64,000 bases of DNA from Primula veris. Its lineage: Eukaryota; Streptophyta; Magnoliopsida; Ericales; Primulaceae. Shown here piece by piece: positions 31,996 to 43,851 of the stretch. The DNA lies in NCBI GenBank assembly GCA_963682055.1, contig OY821741.1:23940711-24004710 (forward strand), in the 5' to 3' direction. Within the stretch, counting starts at the first letter, position 1, and each line of letters opens with the position of its first letter. The position numbers were made by a program, and so were the translations under genes. The notes beneath the pieces are model-generated. The model saw only the letters and a list, made by a program, of their open reading frames with translations, was not told the DNA's origin and did not search any database.

Positions 31996-33350
31996 CTAAG
32001 AATTCTTTTCTCCTCGGCTTTTGTCGAACAGGACACTTTTGAGTTTGTAGGTAACTGGGCTTGTTCTCTTAACGATCTCGTATGGTCCTTCCCAGGTGGG
32101 GCTCAATTTGCCATGTGTTTCGTTTCGGGTATAGACCGTTACACGTCGCAGCACCAGTTCTCCGACCATAAACTCCTTGGTCCCTTTCACCCTCTTGTCA
32201 TACGTTTGCTTAACGCCTTGTTGATACTTAGCTAGCGTAAGAGCTGCTATCTCTCGTTTCTCGTCTAGCATGTCGAGTTCCTCTCTCATTCTTTGTTCAT
32301 TGTTTCCTTGCTCGACTAAAGTTGTTCGTAGTGTTGGTAGCCCGATTTCAGTCGGTATGACGGCCTCGACGCCGTAAGCTAAACTGAACGGGGTTTCTTT
32401 GGTGCCCGTCTTCGGTGTAGTTCGGCATGACCATAAAACGTTAAGTAGCCGCTCGGGCCATCTCCCCTTTGCTTATTCAAGGGTTGTCTTGATGCCGTCT
32501 AGTACGGTTCGGTTTGATACCTCTGCCTGGCCGTTACCCTGTGGGTATGTTGGCGTCGAATAGAACTTTCGGATACCGAGTTCTTCGTACCAAAGCTGTA
32601 GATTGGCTTCCTTGAACTGGGTGCCGTTGTCTGCGACGATAGCGTATGGTATACCGAACCTTGTGATGATGTGCTCCCAGATGAACTGTTTGACATTACT
32701 GGCTTTAATTTCTTGGAGAGTTTTAGCCTCAACCCATTTGGTGAAGTAGTCCGTCGCCACGATCAGATACTCGATGCTGCCGGGTGCTTTGGGAAGCTTC
32801 CCGACTATATCAATTGCCCATTGAGCGAATGGCCACGGTGTCGTGACCGGGATCATCATAGATGATGGGAGCCCTGGTATCTTGGCGAATCATTGGCACT
32901 TGTCACAACGTTGGACGTATAAATCGGCGTCTCGCTTGATATAGGGCCACCAATATCCTTGGGTGATTGCCTTGTTGGCAAGGGACCGCCCTTTGATGTG
33001 TGCTCCGCAGGATCCTTCGTGGATTTCCTCCAATACCGGTAGCTGCATTTCGGACCGGACACACAGAAGATGGGGTCCTCGATAACTGGATTTGTACAGT
33101 TTATCATCGTCGGACAGCCAGAAACGAGGAGCCTTTCTCGTAATTTTCAATGCTTTTATCTTATCTGCCGGGAGGGTTCCGCTCCGCAGGTAGTGAATCA
33201 TGTCGTCCATCCAACCTAGTTCATATTGTACTGATGTTACTCGGTCTATTCTTTTGGTTATGCTGGGGGTCGGCAGTAGTTCCACTGTGATCGACCGAGT
33301 GTCAGTTAATGTTAATGTCGAGGCTAGGGTGGCTGCTCGAAAGTAGTCAT
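31996..33350 (-). pseudogene. Tat element integrase
   Basis: One minus-strand frame broken by only two stops: TGA at 32890-32892 (one transition from CGA) and TAA at 32473-32475. Domains in order: an N-terminal HHCC zinc finger (HEGSCGAHIKG ... CDKC) near 33010-32890; a catalytic core with the DDE triad (D in WAIDIVG, D in VADNGTQF, E in GQAEVSNRT); and a C-terminal domain (VGELVLRRV, GKLSPTWEGPYEI) ending at the stop at 31996. It inserts the DNA copy of the element. It is joined to the upstream RNase H frame by a one-base deletion at about 33350, so Gag-Pol cannot be made whole from this copy. Confidence 0.88.
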
Positions 33351-36215
33351 CAAGCTTTGGACTTTTTCCTGGTAGAGGATCATTCTGTCATCCTTGGCTT
33401 GGTACTCGCCGATGGCTTGATTGACGATCAGCATGGAATCTGAACTTGCAATTAAGTGGGAGCACCCAAGGGACCGGGCAATGAGCATGCCATTTATCAT
33501 GGATTCGTATTCTGCCTCATTGTTGGTAGCTCGGAAGCCCAGTTTTATGCTTTTTATGATGATTGCTCCCTCTTTAGACTTTAGAACGATCCCTGCTCCG
33601 GATCCGTCCTTGGTGGCTGATCCGTCGACATGTATCTGCCAGTGTGATTGTGGAGAGAGTGCCAAAGGCTCGTCATAGCCTTCGGTGAACTCCGTGACGA
33701 AATCGGCCAAGACTTGTCCTTTTATGGCATGACGGGGTACGAACTCGATATGAAATTGGGATAGTTCGACCCCCCAGGCGGCAACTCGACCGCTGATGTC
33801 TATCCGTCGAAGTGACTCTTTGATATGAAATTTCATGTATATACGGACCTGATGAGCTATAAAATAGTGTGGCAATTTTCTGGTTGCGACGACCAATGCC
33901 AGACACAGCTTTTCCAAGGGTAGGTAACGTGTTTTGGCTTCGACCAGAGTCTTGCTGACGAAGTAGATCGGAAATTGTTCGCGACCTTCTTCTCTTAGGA
34001 TAACTGCGCTCACAGCTGTAGTGGAAACTGCTAGGTAGCACGCCAGAATATCTCCTTTGTTCGGCCTTACTAGCAGTGGCAGCGTCCTCAAGTACTCTTT
34101 GAGATTGTTGAATGAAGCTTCACATTCCGGGTCCCACTCGAATTTCTTATCCTTCTTGAGTGATTCAAAAAACGGCCTTCCCTTGTCTGCGGATCGGCTG
34201 ACGAACCTGCTCAACGCGGCCATCATTCCCGTGAGCTCTTGTACCTGCTTCTTATTTTTGGGTGCTGCTAGGTTCCGTAGAGCTGCGATTTGATCGGGAT
34301 TAGCCTCTATTCCTCGTCGGCTAACCATATGCCCCAAAAATTTCCCTTTGCTGATGCCGAACGCACACTTGCTCGCATTGAGCTTTAGTTTGTGCTCGCT
34401 CAACGTTTGGAAGACGTCTCTAAGGTCTTGGAGGTGGGATGTGGCCTTTTCGCTTTTGACGACCATGTCGTCAATGTATACCTCCATTGTTTTCCCTATA
34501 TAATCTCGACATACCCTTGTTATCATCCTTTGGTATGTTGCCCCCGCGTTGCGTAGGCCGAACGACATTACCGTATAGCAATAATTTCCTAAAGGCGATA
34601 TAAACGATGTCTTTTCCTGATCCTCGTGGGAGAGGGGAATCTGATGGTATCCTGAGTACGCATCGAGGAAGGTCATCCGTTCTGCTCCCGCAGTTGCATC
34701 CACCAATTGATCGATCCTTGGAAGGGGAAAGTGGTCCCTCGGGCAAGCTTTGTTGAGATTGGTGAAGTCTATACAGACTCTCTCCTTTCCATTCTTCTTT
34801 GGGACGACGACCGGGTTGGACAACCATTTTGGGTAGTAGACCTCACTTATGGCTCCGGCTTCCAATAGCTTTTGTACTTCAGCGATTATAGCTGCTCTGT
34901 GCTGTACGGACACTTTTCTGCTCCTCTGCGCTATCGGCTTGTATTCGGCGGTAACACTTAGGTGGTGGCATGCCGTATTAGGGTCTAGGCCCGACATGTT
35001 TTTGGGACTCCAGGCGAATTTATCAATGTTGCTGAAAAGGAACGCTTCTAACTCCTCGGATTCCTGTTTTGGAAGGTTATCGCCGAGGAGGAAATAGTGC
35101 TCCTCGTCCATATCCGGGATATACACCTTCCTAAGTGTCTCTCCTACTTGTTCTTCGACAACCCTCTCGGTTTTGACTATCTGGTTGATCAGCTTCTTTG
35201 TGCTGGTGGGTTGTTCGACAACGCTCAGTTGTGTTTGAAGGGCCGCAGTAATGTCCTCACAGCGCCTTGAATCCTCTTGACATCCTCTGGCTGTCTCGAT
35301 CTCTCCCCTATCATTTGGGTATTTGACTTTTTGGTGGTAGGTCGAGGGTATGGCCTTCATGGCATGTAACCAAGGTCGGCCCAATATTGCGTTGTGGCCG
35401 GAGTTGTCGTTGACTACTAAGAACTCCACAGGAACAGACATGGATCCAGTTGTGACATTGAGGACGATCTTACCCAACGGTTTAGTCGTTTCGGAGATGA
35501 ATCCGATCAGTGTGACATCGGTAGGCTGTAGATCTTGCAGCTTAAGTTCCATCTTGTCGAAGAGCTCCCTGTACATTATATCACAAGAGGCTCCTTGGTC
35601 GATAAGCACCCTGCTGACCGTGTCAAGGCCGATTTGAACACGGAGGTTAATGGCGTCTCCGTGGGGGTAAATCACCCCTTCTTCGTCAAGACCCGAGAAA
35701 GAAATGGGCGGATATTGTCGAGGTGTGCATTGTCGTTTAGAAGTCGACGACTGTGATGCCTTGGCTACTTGGCCAAAGTGCGCCAATTTCCGTTGTCGTG
35801 ATCGATCCCCACCTGTGTTCTTGGGTCGTGACATGTGAACGACGTTGATTGTTTTGCCTTGCCGGTTGTCGGCTCCCTCGATGGCCAGTTGTTTTGCCTT
35901 GCCTTTATTCCCAGCGCCTTTGATGAACTTTGCTAAATATCCCGCATCGCCCCATAGGTTCATTTTCCATCGCAAGTTACGGCAGTGCTCAGTGAGATGG
36001 CCGTGATCCTCATGATATGCGCAGAAGAGCTTGGAGTCTCTCATACTGGGGGGAGAAGTGATCGGCGGTGGTCGGGAATACCAACTTTCCCTGCATATAT
36101 CCTTGAGGATATCTTCAGCAGATAGGTTGAAAGTGTATCGCAGCTTAACCGGTTCGTAGGTGTTTCGGCGTTCCCTCTCTGGGAGCCAACCTTGTTGAAA
36201 CGGTTTGGGGGACAT
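33324..36215 (-). CDS. Tat element Pol: zinc knuckle, protease, reverse transcriptase, two RNase H domains
   Basis: 963 residues open. In order: a CX2HX4HX4C-like knuckle (65-78); a protease site LIDQGAS (204-210), a D-Q-G form of the aspartic motif; reverse transcriptase with FLDAYSGYHQ (517-526) and the catalytic YIDDM (580-584); the normal RNase H (about 720-840, DILACYLAVSTTAVSA, in which the usual first aspartate is not obvious); then a second RNase H with HVDGSATKDGSGAG (862-875), ATNNEAEYE (896-904) and SSDSMLIVNQ (924-933). The second domain marks the Tat lineage. The frame start is not a true initiator: Gag precedes it in another frame, with a TAG at 36270-36272 just upstream. The end is caused by the base lost near 33350. 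Confidence 0.9.
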   Translation of the reverse strand: MSPKPFQQGWLPERERRNTYEPVKLRYTFNLSAEDILKDICRESWYSRPPPITSPPSMRDSKLFCAYHEDHGHLTEHCRNLRWKMNLWGDAGYLAKFIKGAGNKGKAKQLAIEGADNRQGKTINVVHMSRPKNTGGDRSRQRKLAHFGQVAKASQSSTSKRQCTPRQYPPISFSGLDEEGVIYPHGDAINLRVQIGLDTVSRVLIDQGASCDIMYRELFDKMELKLQDLQPTDVTLIGFISETTKPLGKIVLNVTTGSMSVPVEFLVVNDNSGHNAILGRPWLHAMKAIPSTYHQKVKYPNDRGEIETARGCQEDSRRCEDITAALQTQLSVVEQPTSTKKLINQIVKTERVVEEQVGETLRKVYIPDMDEEHYFLLGDNLPKQESEELEAFLFSNIDKFAWSPKNMSGLDPNTACHHLSVTAEYKPIAQRSRKVSVQHRAAIIAEVQKLLEAGAISEVYYPKWLSNPVVVPKKNGKERVCIDFTNLNKACPRDHFPLPRIDQLVDATAGAERMTFLDAYSGYHQIPLSHEDQEKTSFISPLGNYCYTVMSFGLRNAGATYQRMITRVCRDYIGKTMEVYIDDMVVKSEKATSHLQDLRDVFQTLSEHKLKLNASKCAFGISKGKFLGHMVSRRGIEANPDQIAALRNLAAPKNKKQVQELTGMMAALSRFVSRSADKGRPFFESLKKDKKFEWDPECEASFNNLKEYLRTLPLLVRPNKGDILACYLAVSTTAVSAVILREEGREQFPIYFVSKTLVEAKTRYLPLEKLCLALVVATRKLPHYFIAHQVRIYMKFHIKESLRRIDISGRVAAWGVELSQFHIEFVPRHAIKGQVLADFVTEFTEGYDEPLALSPQSHWQIHVDGSATKDGSGAGIVLKSKEGAIIIKSIKLGFRATNNEAEYESMINGMLIARSLGCSHLIASSDSMLIVNQAIGEYQAKDDRMILYQEKVQSLMTTFEQPP

Positions 36216-36304
36216 TGGGTAGGTGAGCTGGAGCGGCTTATGTTCGTTGGTCGGTGTTGGGTATGCGATCTAGAGCGGTTTGGGCTCGGGTTCTCGTGGT
36301 CGCT

Positions 36305-37846
36305 CTACCCTGCTACGGACCTCAGGACCTTTGTCCTTTCTGGTCGGTTGGAACGTTTCCCCTGTTTATTCCTAACTCTTTTGCGACCCACCTGTGCCTC
36401 TCGGACCGATTCTCTTCTTGGTAGAGTTCGGTTGAGGAAACGTAGTTCGTCGTTTTTATCGGTGAGGTGGGTGCAATAGGCTAGTAGGGAATCAGTGGTC
36501 GGGAAGTTTTTGCCTATGAACTTCCTCCTCGCCCAATAGCCATTAGGGACGGAATTGATAAAGTTCTGGATGGCTATATTATTGGCGTACTGCGGAATCT
36601 GATTTGCTACGTCAATGAAACGTATGCAGTAGTCGTTGAGCCTTTCATTTGGCGTCATCGTCATTTTCAGAAGGGTTTCGATGCTAACCTTCTTCTTCCG
36701 ATGTGCGGCGTATCGGGTGGAGTACGCTCTTAGCAGCTCTGCCCAGTCTCTTATTGAGCCCCGTGGTAAGTTGTGATACCACGAAGAAGCCTCTTGGCCC
36801 AAGCTGTTTTTGAAAAATTTGCACATCAGTGCATGGTCGTCACTCCACAGCTCCATCTTCGTCTTGTAGTGCCTCAGATGGTCAATAGGACAACTCCTTC
36901 CATCATAGAGCCTGAACTCGGGAATGACGAACCCCATAGGATTGCGATATCGAGTGATCTGCTCGGTACATGGGGTTTCTTGGCATACGTTCCAAGCCTG
37001 TTGGAACGCGTCATCTGTGACTTGGTAGGGGGGAAGGTATCCCCCTTGATGTGGCGGTGGGCCATATCCTTCCCCGATCCTATGTTCGGGATATCTACCG
37101 TCCTTCGTGTGGAGCCGTTCCGTAGGAGTGTTCGGTTGGATGACCACTGGAGGGATCGTCATTGGGACATTGCCCCCTTGGTGGGGCAATCTTGTATCGG
37201 GTCGCCGACCAGCCGCTTCTAGGGCGGCCCTTTAGGCGGGATCTTCCGCTTCACGACGCGGGTCTTTGTCTGTATTGGCAGGTTGGGTAATTGGCAATAT
37301 GATGCCGGCTGCTGTCATAGCCGTCATGCATGCTGCCAGCTGAGCTTGTAGCTGGGCGTAGTTATTTTCCTCGGCTACCGGAACAATGTGTTGTACTTCC
37401 ACCGTAGGTGGTGTAATCATCCTTGGTGGAAGAGTCAGTAGTCGGGTCAACTGTTCGGCTACATGGTCCGCGGGCATGCCAAACCGGTGACCTTCGTCCG
37501 TTTGTAAACGAGCACCGGAGTTAACCGAGGCTGTTGGCAAAGGGACTTTTGAGCTCGGTCCTGCCTGGGATCCTGGTAAGCGTCTCAGTGCACGCCTTAA
37601 TATGGGCAAAACTTGTTCGTCGTCCGAGGACGAAAGATATTCATCAACAATCCCTTCAAGCTGTTGGGGTTGTTCGGTCGGTTGTTCTTGGTTGACATTG
37701 GAGGTTGTTGGTTGGTTTCCGGACTGGATAGCTTCATATCTGTCGCGGATGGCGAGTAGATTGTCGAGGTCTTGTTGGCTGATTTGCGCGTTTTGGTTAT
37801 TGGTTTCTACTATCTCGGGATGGGTTTCTTCTACATTGGTCACCAT
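36305..37846 (-). pseudogene. Tat element Gag
   Basis: Starts at the ATG at 37846, 60 bp after the primer site, and reads 204 codons (acidic and glutamine-rich, with SSSDDEQVLPILRRALRRL) to a TAA at 37232-37234. It continues in the same frame to 36305. The second half is a typical retrotransposon Gag core: FVIPEFRLYDG, HLRHYKTKMEL, EASSWYHNLPRGSI, then the basic GRKRVRNKQGKR. The TAA is one transition from CAA. Gag forms the particle that packages the RNA. The shift to the Pol frame near 36310 may be damage or programmed; the TAG shortly after it argues for damage. Confidence 0.88.
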
Positions 37847-37905
37847 TGTCGCTCGTCTGGTAGAGTATTGGTATTCGAATTCTAAACTAGTTGGGAACTA
37901 GATGA

Positions 37906-37923
37906 TTCCCGAAGACGGCGCCA
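37906..37923 (-). promoter_or_regulatory. Tat element primer binding site
   Basis: Minus strand TGGCGCCGTCTTCGGGAA, two bases inside the 5' LTR. TGGCGCCGT is complementary to the 3' end of plant tRNA-Asp and similar tRNAs, and is common in Tat/Athila elements. Confidence 0.8.
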
Positions 37924-37925
37924 TT

Positions 37926-38488
37926 TGATAAAGCCATAACTTTGGTCGGTCACGTTAGGCTTTTCAACAATAATATAATGGTAAATCAACTATAAATAAT
38001 GGACACTTCTTGATATTTATTATTGCTCGGATTATTATCCTTATTCGGACTATTACACTTGCTCGGATCAGTATCGCTGTATTACAATTGTGCTCGATTT
38101 GACTACTTAATCTCTCTTCTTGGTCTTTCTCCCCTTTTATTCGGTACTCGGCTTTATCTTTGCTCGGTTTATTTCTTGGCGTGATAAGCTTTAACTAGTT
38201 TATCTCTTTTCTCAACTTCTCTCTATAATTTTTGGATAGATTTTCTGGTCCGTTTCTATGGGGGTTAGTTGGCTATTTATAGGCCACTACGCCTTTTAGG
38301 ATGTTGACAAATGTCCCAATCTCAGGAGGTTTCTCAGATATGGGTCCCTAGTTCAGTGGGCTTGGGCTTTTGGTTATATCTACCTTTATTCTCTTATGAA
38401 AGGCATGAGATGACCCATTTAAGCGTTGGATACCCGTTTTAAAAAGGAGGTTGATTATTACCCGAATAGAATATTCGGGTCAAACTTT
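37926..38488 (-). repeat. Tat element 5' LTR, outer 12 bp missing
   Basis: Matches 21555-22117 and stops at CAAACTTT; the last 12 bp (to ...CTATCA) and the target duplication are replaced by junction filler. I count six substitutions relative to the 3' LTR over 563 bp, about 1%. Confidence 0.92.
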
Positions 38489-38565
38489 GGAGTTTGACAC
38501 ATATTCGTTGAGAATATAATGGTTGATGCGCCTTCAGGAAGGTATACATATTCGTTTCTATGGGG
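38489..38565. other. filler DNA at the tandem-duplication junction
   Basis: 77 bp patched from neighbours. 38509-38547 (39 nt, TGAGAATATAATGGTTGATG onward) copies the sequence that starts the second unit (38581-38619), and CGTTTCTATGGGGG (38553-38566) copies the LTR at about 38255. The remaining bases (GGAGTTTGACAC) have no obvious source. Short templated inserts like this are typical of end joining or template switching at a break. Confidence 0.8.
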
Positions 38566-38568
38566 GTA

Positions 38569-38728
38569 TAACAAAGGTAATGAGAATATAATGGTTGATG
38601 CGCCTTCAGGAAGGTATACGTTGCTTTCAACTTTAAATACCAAATTATTTTGTTTTGAATACACTAAAGATTTATATATGCTTGATTATTCAATAAGTAC
38701 ATCTAATGGTTTGAGTGGATTGGCGTGA
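38569..38728 (+). pseudogene. gypsy RNase H-integrase linker fragment (copy 2)
   Basis: Copy of 16271-16430 (NENIMVDAPSGRYTLLST and onward). Its upstream part, present in copy 1 as the RNase H fragment, is absent here because the duplication starts at 38566. Confidence 0.65.
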
Positions 38729-39672
38729 CTATCTTATTGTTTGTAGTATATATAATGGTGATGCCGGGTGTAAATAGATGTAATGATATTTGTATTATAT
38801 AAATACAACTAAGTTTTTACAATATAGCGTGATTACGTTTATAACTCTGTGTTTAGAAAGATAGATGGACGAAGAATGCTTTTATTTCAAGGAACCCTTT
38901 GTTTGGTTATCATGGAGTAACTCAACTTTGTTTCCTTTTCTATCATTTTTGTCATCTTAGATCTTTGGTGTATAGTAAATAGGTCGGTGCTCTCAGTTTG
39001 AAATGTTATTGGTTTGGCAAATTATTTATGTATGTAGTGGAGTTGCATAGTTAATATTACGAATTGCTTGTTCGGAATTTGTGGGCACTTGGTCTAAAGT
39101 ATTTAAAGTATATATTATGTTTATTTGCAAATGTAAGATGAATTTTGATGGTTTATTTAATTTATTATATTTATGTGGACCGGTACGACAATTTGATATA
39201 ACCTAATCCGTAATTGTTACCCCATTATCTTCTTCATATTTAGAGTGAAATGCATATTTTTTAAGGTTTTAGACCAAATTTACAAGTTTTACAAAACTAC
39301 GGTTACCATATTATTCACCTTATCGAATTAAATATTATCTATTTATGTTCTCATAGTTTAGTATATTACTATAAAATATTTTTTAAACATATTATTGATC
39401 TTGCATTTGAAAATGAGTGGCTGAGAGTGCTTGTAAAATATAGGGTGATGTGATGTGATAAAGAGAGATGTGAGAAAGGGAAAAGAATTATAATATTTAA
39501 ATTATAAGGAGACCGCAAGTCACCGTGAAAATGAGGAAAGTAGATAAGCTGCTTTATATGTAAGGGAGTCTTACAGAATCTGATGCACAGAGATTTTGAG
39601 ACTAGTTTCCATGTTTTTAGGGTGAATGCATGAGGGATCTGAAGGTGGTGCTCTTATACACTAAACATATAT
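38729..39672. other. copy 2 of the unassigned segment 16431-17374
   Basis: Identical by eye to copy 1; no gene recognised. Confidence 0.45.
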
Positions 39673-41686
39673 ACAACTTAAATACTGACATATACACTAC
39701 GGCATACATATATACACATATGGAGAGAGAGAGAGAGTAAGAGAGAGTCACAGCCATAATGAGAAAGGGACCAGACCAGCGACAAAACCAACCGGAGGTC
39801 AGCCTGGTTAGACAACGGTGTGAGGCCATATCGGCGGTGGTTTTCGGGTTTTAGAACAGCCATGTTTTGGGTTATTTCGGGTGCGTTTGGACTCCGTTTT
39901 TCACAATCAAATATATTATTTTGATCTACTCTTCGAGTCATATCTAAAATGTCGTTTTTGAGAGTTTTACTCTAACATGAATTTACATCAATTATAAAGA
40001 TCCGTAGCTCGTTTTAATTACGTTTAGGGACTGTTTGAGTACCGTTATTAGGCTGTCCAGATCTGGTTGCGATAGTTCGATGGGTTTTCGGCTTCATTTG
40101 CCAGTTTACAAACGAACTCTCGTTTGGTTTGGTAAGGGGGAAGAAATCAATTTAAACTTTAATTGGCTTAATTGCTTTATTTATTCACTTTTGTGATTAT
40201 TACTCTAATGACTTAATTGCTGGACTTAGTAATATCATTATGTTATGTATATTTGATAATTGACAACTTGTTTTAGCGAATGTGTTATTGAATAAAATTG
40301 ATTTTATCTTAAAAAGTGGATTATAATTGTGTTTATGTATCCAATGCATATTAATCTATTGGTGACCGTTTGTTTTATTTATGTTGACGTGAAACTTTGT
40401 TACTTTGAATTGAATTGGAAAATGAATATGTTAATTTCGATGGGTTGACATAAAATGTTATGTGGCAATTAATTGATTATATTTATTTTGGCTACTAAGA
40501 TGAATGTGTGTGTGCATGCGAGTGGGTGTGTGCGTGAGTGTGCAAACTATAGATGGGGTTCCTACGGTAAATTGTAGATAAGGTTTCTATAGGTGTGTGT
40601 GTGTACCGTAAACATGTGTAGATGTGTGTTAGCTACATCGGACTATAGATGTGTGTTACCTATGGTGTGAACTTGCGTAAGAGAAATATCGGTTACATTG
40701 AGGTTAGCTCCCTCAGAAGCCGACCCCAATTAGGCGCGGTGCTCCGTCTAAATGGGTGTGGGTCTCATTGCACAAAGAGCTCCTATGATGCGGTCCTCCG
40801 TCCAAAGTGTGTTGGTGAAATGTGTGTGTTTTGTTATTAAATATCATTTATATGTTAGCCTTGTGAATTAGTGATGATAATTTTAACATGTAGTTAATGA
40901 CGATATTTATTATTGTGGCGATGAAGTGAGTTCGGTTATTATCATGAATTGTTTTCACGTTGGCTTTGATATTATTTGTATTTGGTTATAATACGTATTT
41001 ATGACATTTTGTTATATATATATTTACGAGGTTGAGTGTATGCCCATTGATTTAAAGTGAAGATTGTTTTCTTACCTTTTTTACCTTTTCTGTACATTTT
41101 GTTCCCAATTGATGTACATGTGCACCTAGTTATGAAGACGCTTAGAGTTGCTTTCTCGTGAAATTGGTTAATATGTATACAACCTTTACTTTGAGCATGT
41201 TAGGTTTTGTATTTTATACAACTCAGTGTTACTTGTTTCATTTAAAACAATTATTGATATTGTATTTGTATCTTGCGGATTGTTATGTAACAAATATGTT
41301 TTACCATTGTTGGGTTTTATGAAATCGTGTTGGCGAATCTCTTTTGTTTGAATGATTTCTATGAGCAGATTTTGTTTGATTGAAATAAATAAAAATGTAA
41401 AGGTCATGCCGAAATTTCTATTTGTTGTTTATTGGTTTTATTACTCATTTATTTAACGTTGATGATGGATGACTACCCTTAGGTCATACGATCATCAAAT
41501 GTTTATTTTTTTTTCAAACGTTTTGTCTAAGTTTTTATAAAAAAACTCATGATACGCCTAGCGTCATTTATGTTTTGGTTGAGTTGTTCCCCAAAATGTT
41601 GTGTAATGTACGTTTATTCCCATTTTCTTTTAAAAAAAATTTATTTAAATTCACAACTCGGATCATCCAGAATCTGGGGTGTGACA
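39673..41686 (+). repeat. gypsy LTR (copy 2)
   Basis: Copy of 17375-19388, ending GTGTGACA and followed by CATTT. It carries the one substitution seen between the two flank copies (T at 40759). Confidence 0.65.
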
Positions 41687-42491
41687 CATTTTTTGTTGCT
41701 AAAAGGAAAAATACAAGCGGCAGCAGGATAAGTCATATTCGGTATAACTAGATGAACCACAATAGTCTCATTACTCGAGGTTTTTCAATGAGTTGAACCA
41801 ATTTGTAGATGAACATTGTTTGATTCGATTGATGAGAACGCTGAAGAGTTGGAGTCAAATAAATTCGGTGAAGACAAACATAATCTCTGTGCACTATTAT
41901 TTGTTTCCAGGGATAGAGGTGGTGCCTCATCAGTGTTAGCTAGACGTTCGGTAAGAAAGTAAGAAACCAAAAAGAAAAGAAAGTTGCTTGATTTCAGTTT
42001 TCTATACCAGGTAGAGGCTATGAAATCCTTGACGTGAGCAAGGATGTTTGGTCAGTTTAGTACTCTGCTATTGATAACAATTTGTACCCCAATTAAAACA
42101 TTTTTCTATTTTGTACACCAAACTACCCAATTTTGGGGTATCTATGTCACTTCCTAAAAAAATTTGATGATAAAACTTTTTAAAAAATTGAAATACTGGA
42201 TACAGTTTTTCCATTTTTCCAATTTTGTAAACTGATGACTAAACTACATAAATTTTGAGGTATTTATGTTACTCCCTTTAAAAATATTATAATGATTCGT
42301 TTTACAAAATCGAAATAATGGGTACAACTAATTTTTTTTTAAAAAAGGATAACCCATATATATATGCTCATAAACATCACTCACACTTCCAAGAATTTCA
42401 AAATAACATTGAAGTAATCAAACAACAACTCCAATGATCTTTTTGTCAGAGGGTACATTCTGGGTCCTATATATGTACACATTATATGTTT
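41687..42491. other. copy 2 of the unassigned segment after the LTR
   Basis: Copy of 19389-20194 with a one-base length difference in the T/A run near 42335. No gene recognised. Confidence 0.45.
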
Positions 42492-43254
42492 TTAATTGCA
42501 ATGCCTCAGAGGTTCAAAAATATTCACATGTATACTCTTCACTTATCTCTGCAAGAATGAGAAGATTGGCGTAAGGTGTCATTTTCACTGGGAAATCATC
42601 AGCCTTGGCAGAATGGAAGATGACACCTCCAAAGCCTCTATTGTTGGATGATCAGAACTAAATTCTGTGGGAATTCGATTTCATATGCACCAAGAACATC
42701 ATTAATAAAACTTGTCAGCACACAAGCGCAATCAAATAAATAAGCAAGTGATACGGTTAGATGCAAAATTAAATTTTGCCTCCACAATATTTTAACTCTG
42801 AATACTCCGCATTAAGAGCCACTAAACTTCAAAGTTACTTCAAAATTGGACAGCATGGGAACTTATTATTGCATAAGAAAAGCAGATTTTAACTCAATTA
42901 TGTCAACCTTAGACGTTCATAAAACAGACACATGACAAGGAATAATTTTGTAATCAAACTAGTAAGGCAGAGCAAATTTGCATGTAAAGACTAAGCAATT
43001 TACCAGGTTGTGTTTCAATCTGTTGTCAGATGCAAAGTTTACTATTTACAGCTTCGTTCACTTCTTCTGTTGGAAGTTGAAGTTAACATTTAAGAAGTAA
43101 GCATACAATTTTAGGGGATTTATATTGTAATCAAATCAAAGTATATATAGTAAGATAGCACAAATATGCATGTAAAATCTAAGCAATTCACCTGGTTGTG
43201 TTTCAATGTGTTGTTCGATACAAATCATACTATTTCCAACTTCATTCGGTTCTT
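42492..43254 (-). pseudogene. DRB-like gene, 3'-end fragment (copy 2)
   Basis: Copy of 20195-20957: the frameshifted last exon and two versions of the 63-nt exon (43004-43066 with an in-frame stop; 43192-43254 open). No dsRNA-binding-domain exons. Confidence 0.75.
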
Positions 43255-43846
43255 CTGTCATGTTAGAAATTGAATTAAACATTCGAGAAGTAAGATTTAT
43301 TGTTATTGTAAGCAATTATGAAATAATAAGGCATTAGTGTCGCCTTTAAAAATAAGCTTCTAACTGGAAATGATTACGCTACAGGAGATTTCATTTCTAT
43401 AGCAATAAGCTTTAGCTACAAAATCCGCAAGCTATGTGGACCAATCATGTGTATAGAAAAAGTCATTAATGTTTCATTGGCTCATACGACATTCATGTGA
43501 GTATGAAGGATTTATTTCTTGCCATAGTTTGACAATAACTTTACAATGGTCTATGCCTAAACATGAAGATAGTAGATTTCGTCAACTCATAATCACTATC
43601 GTAATAAGTAATCCGAATTTTCATAATTCTTTTCACCGGAATTTTCTATATAGCAGAACTAGAATTTGGTTACGGTTAAAAATTTATGTATTCACCGTGT
43701 TACTAAAATGAGGTAGAATAATATTTTAGGGAAAATGTAAAGTCGGTAACACTTTCAAAACTATATTAAGGAAAGAACCAGTCTCCTAAAACTATTCAAG
43801 TTTGAGGCTAATTCCACCTAATTAAGCAAAGAAACTCAAAAAAAAA
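43255..43846. other. copy 2 of the flank before the Tat site
   Basis: Copy of 20958-21549; no gene recognised. Ends at GGATC (43847-43851). Confidence 0.4.
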
Positions 43847-43851
43847 GGATC

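Larger units (their letters stand above)
21555..38488 (-). mobile_element. Tat-lineage Ty3/gypsy retrotransposon with antisense gene cargo
   Basis: About 16.9 kb. The 3' LTR (21555-22129) is on the left and the 5' LTR (37926-38488) on the right, so gag-pol runs on the minus strand. Order on the minus strand: 5' LTR, primer site, Gag, zinc knuckle, protease, RT, RNase H, second RNase H, integrase, about 10 kb of non-pol sequence, polypurine tract, 3' LTR. A second, 'archaeal-type' RNase H after the normal one is the mark of the Tat group. GGATC precedes the left end; the right end lacks its last 12 bp and duplication because the large duplication joined there. I count six substitutions between the LTRs, so insertion was fairly recent. 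Confidence 0.92.
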
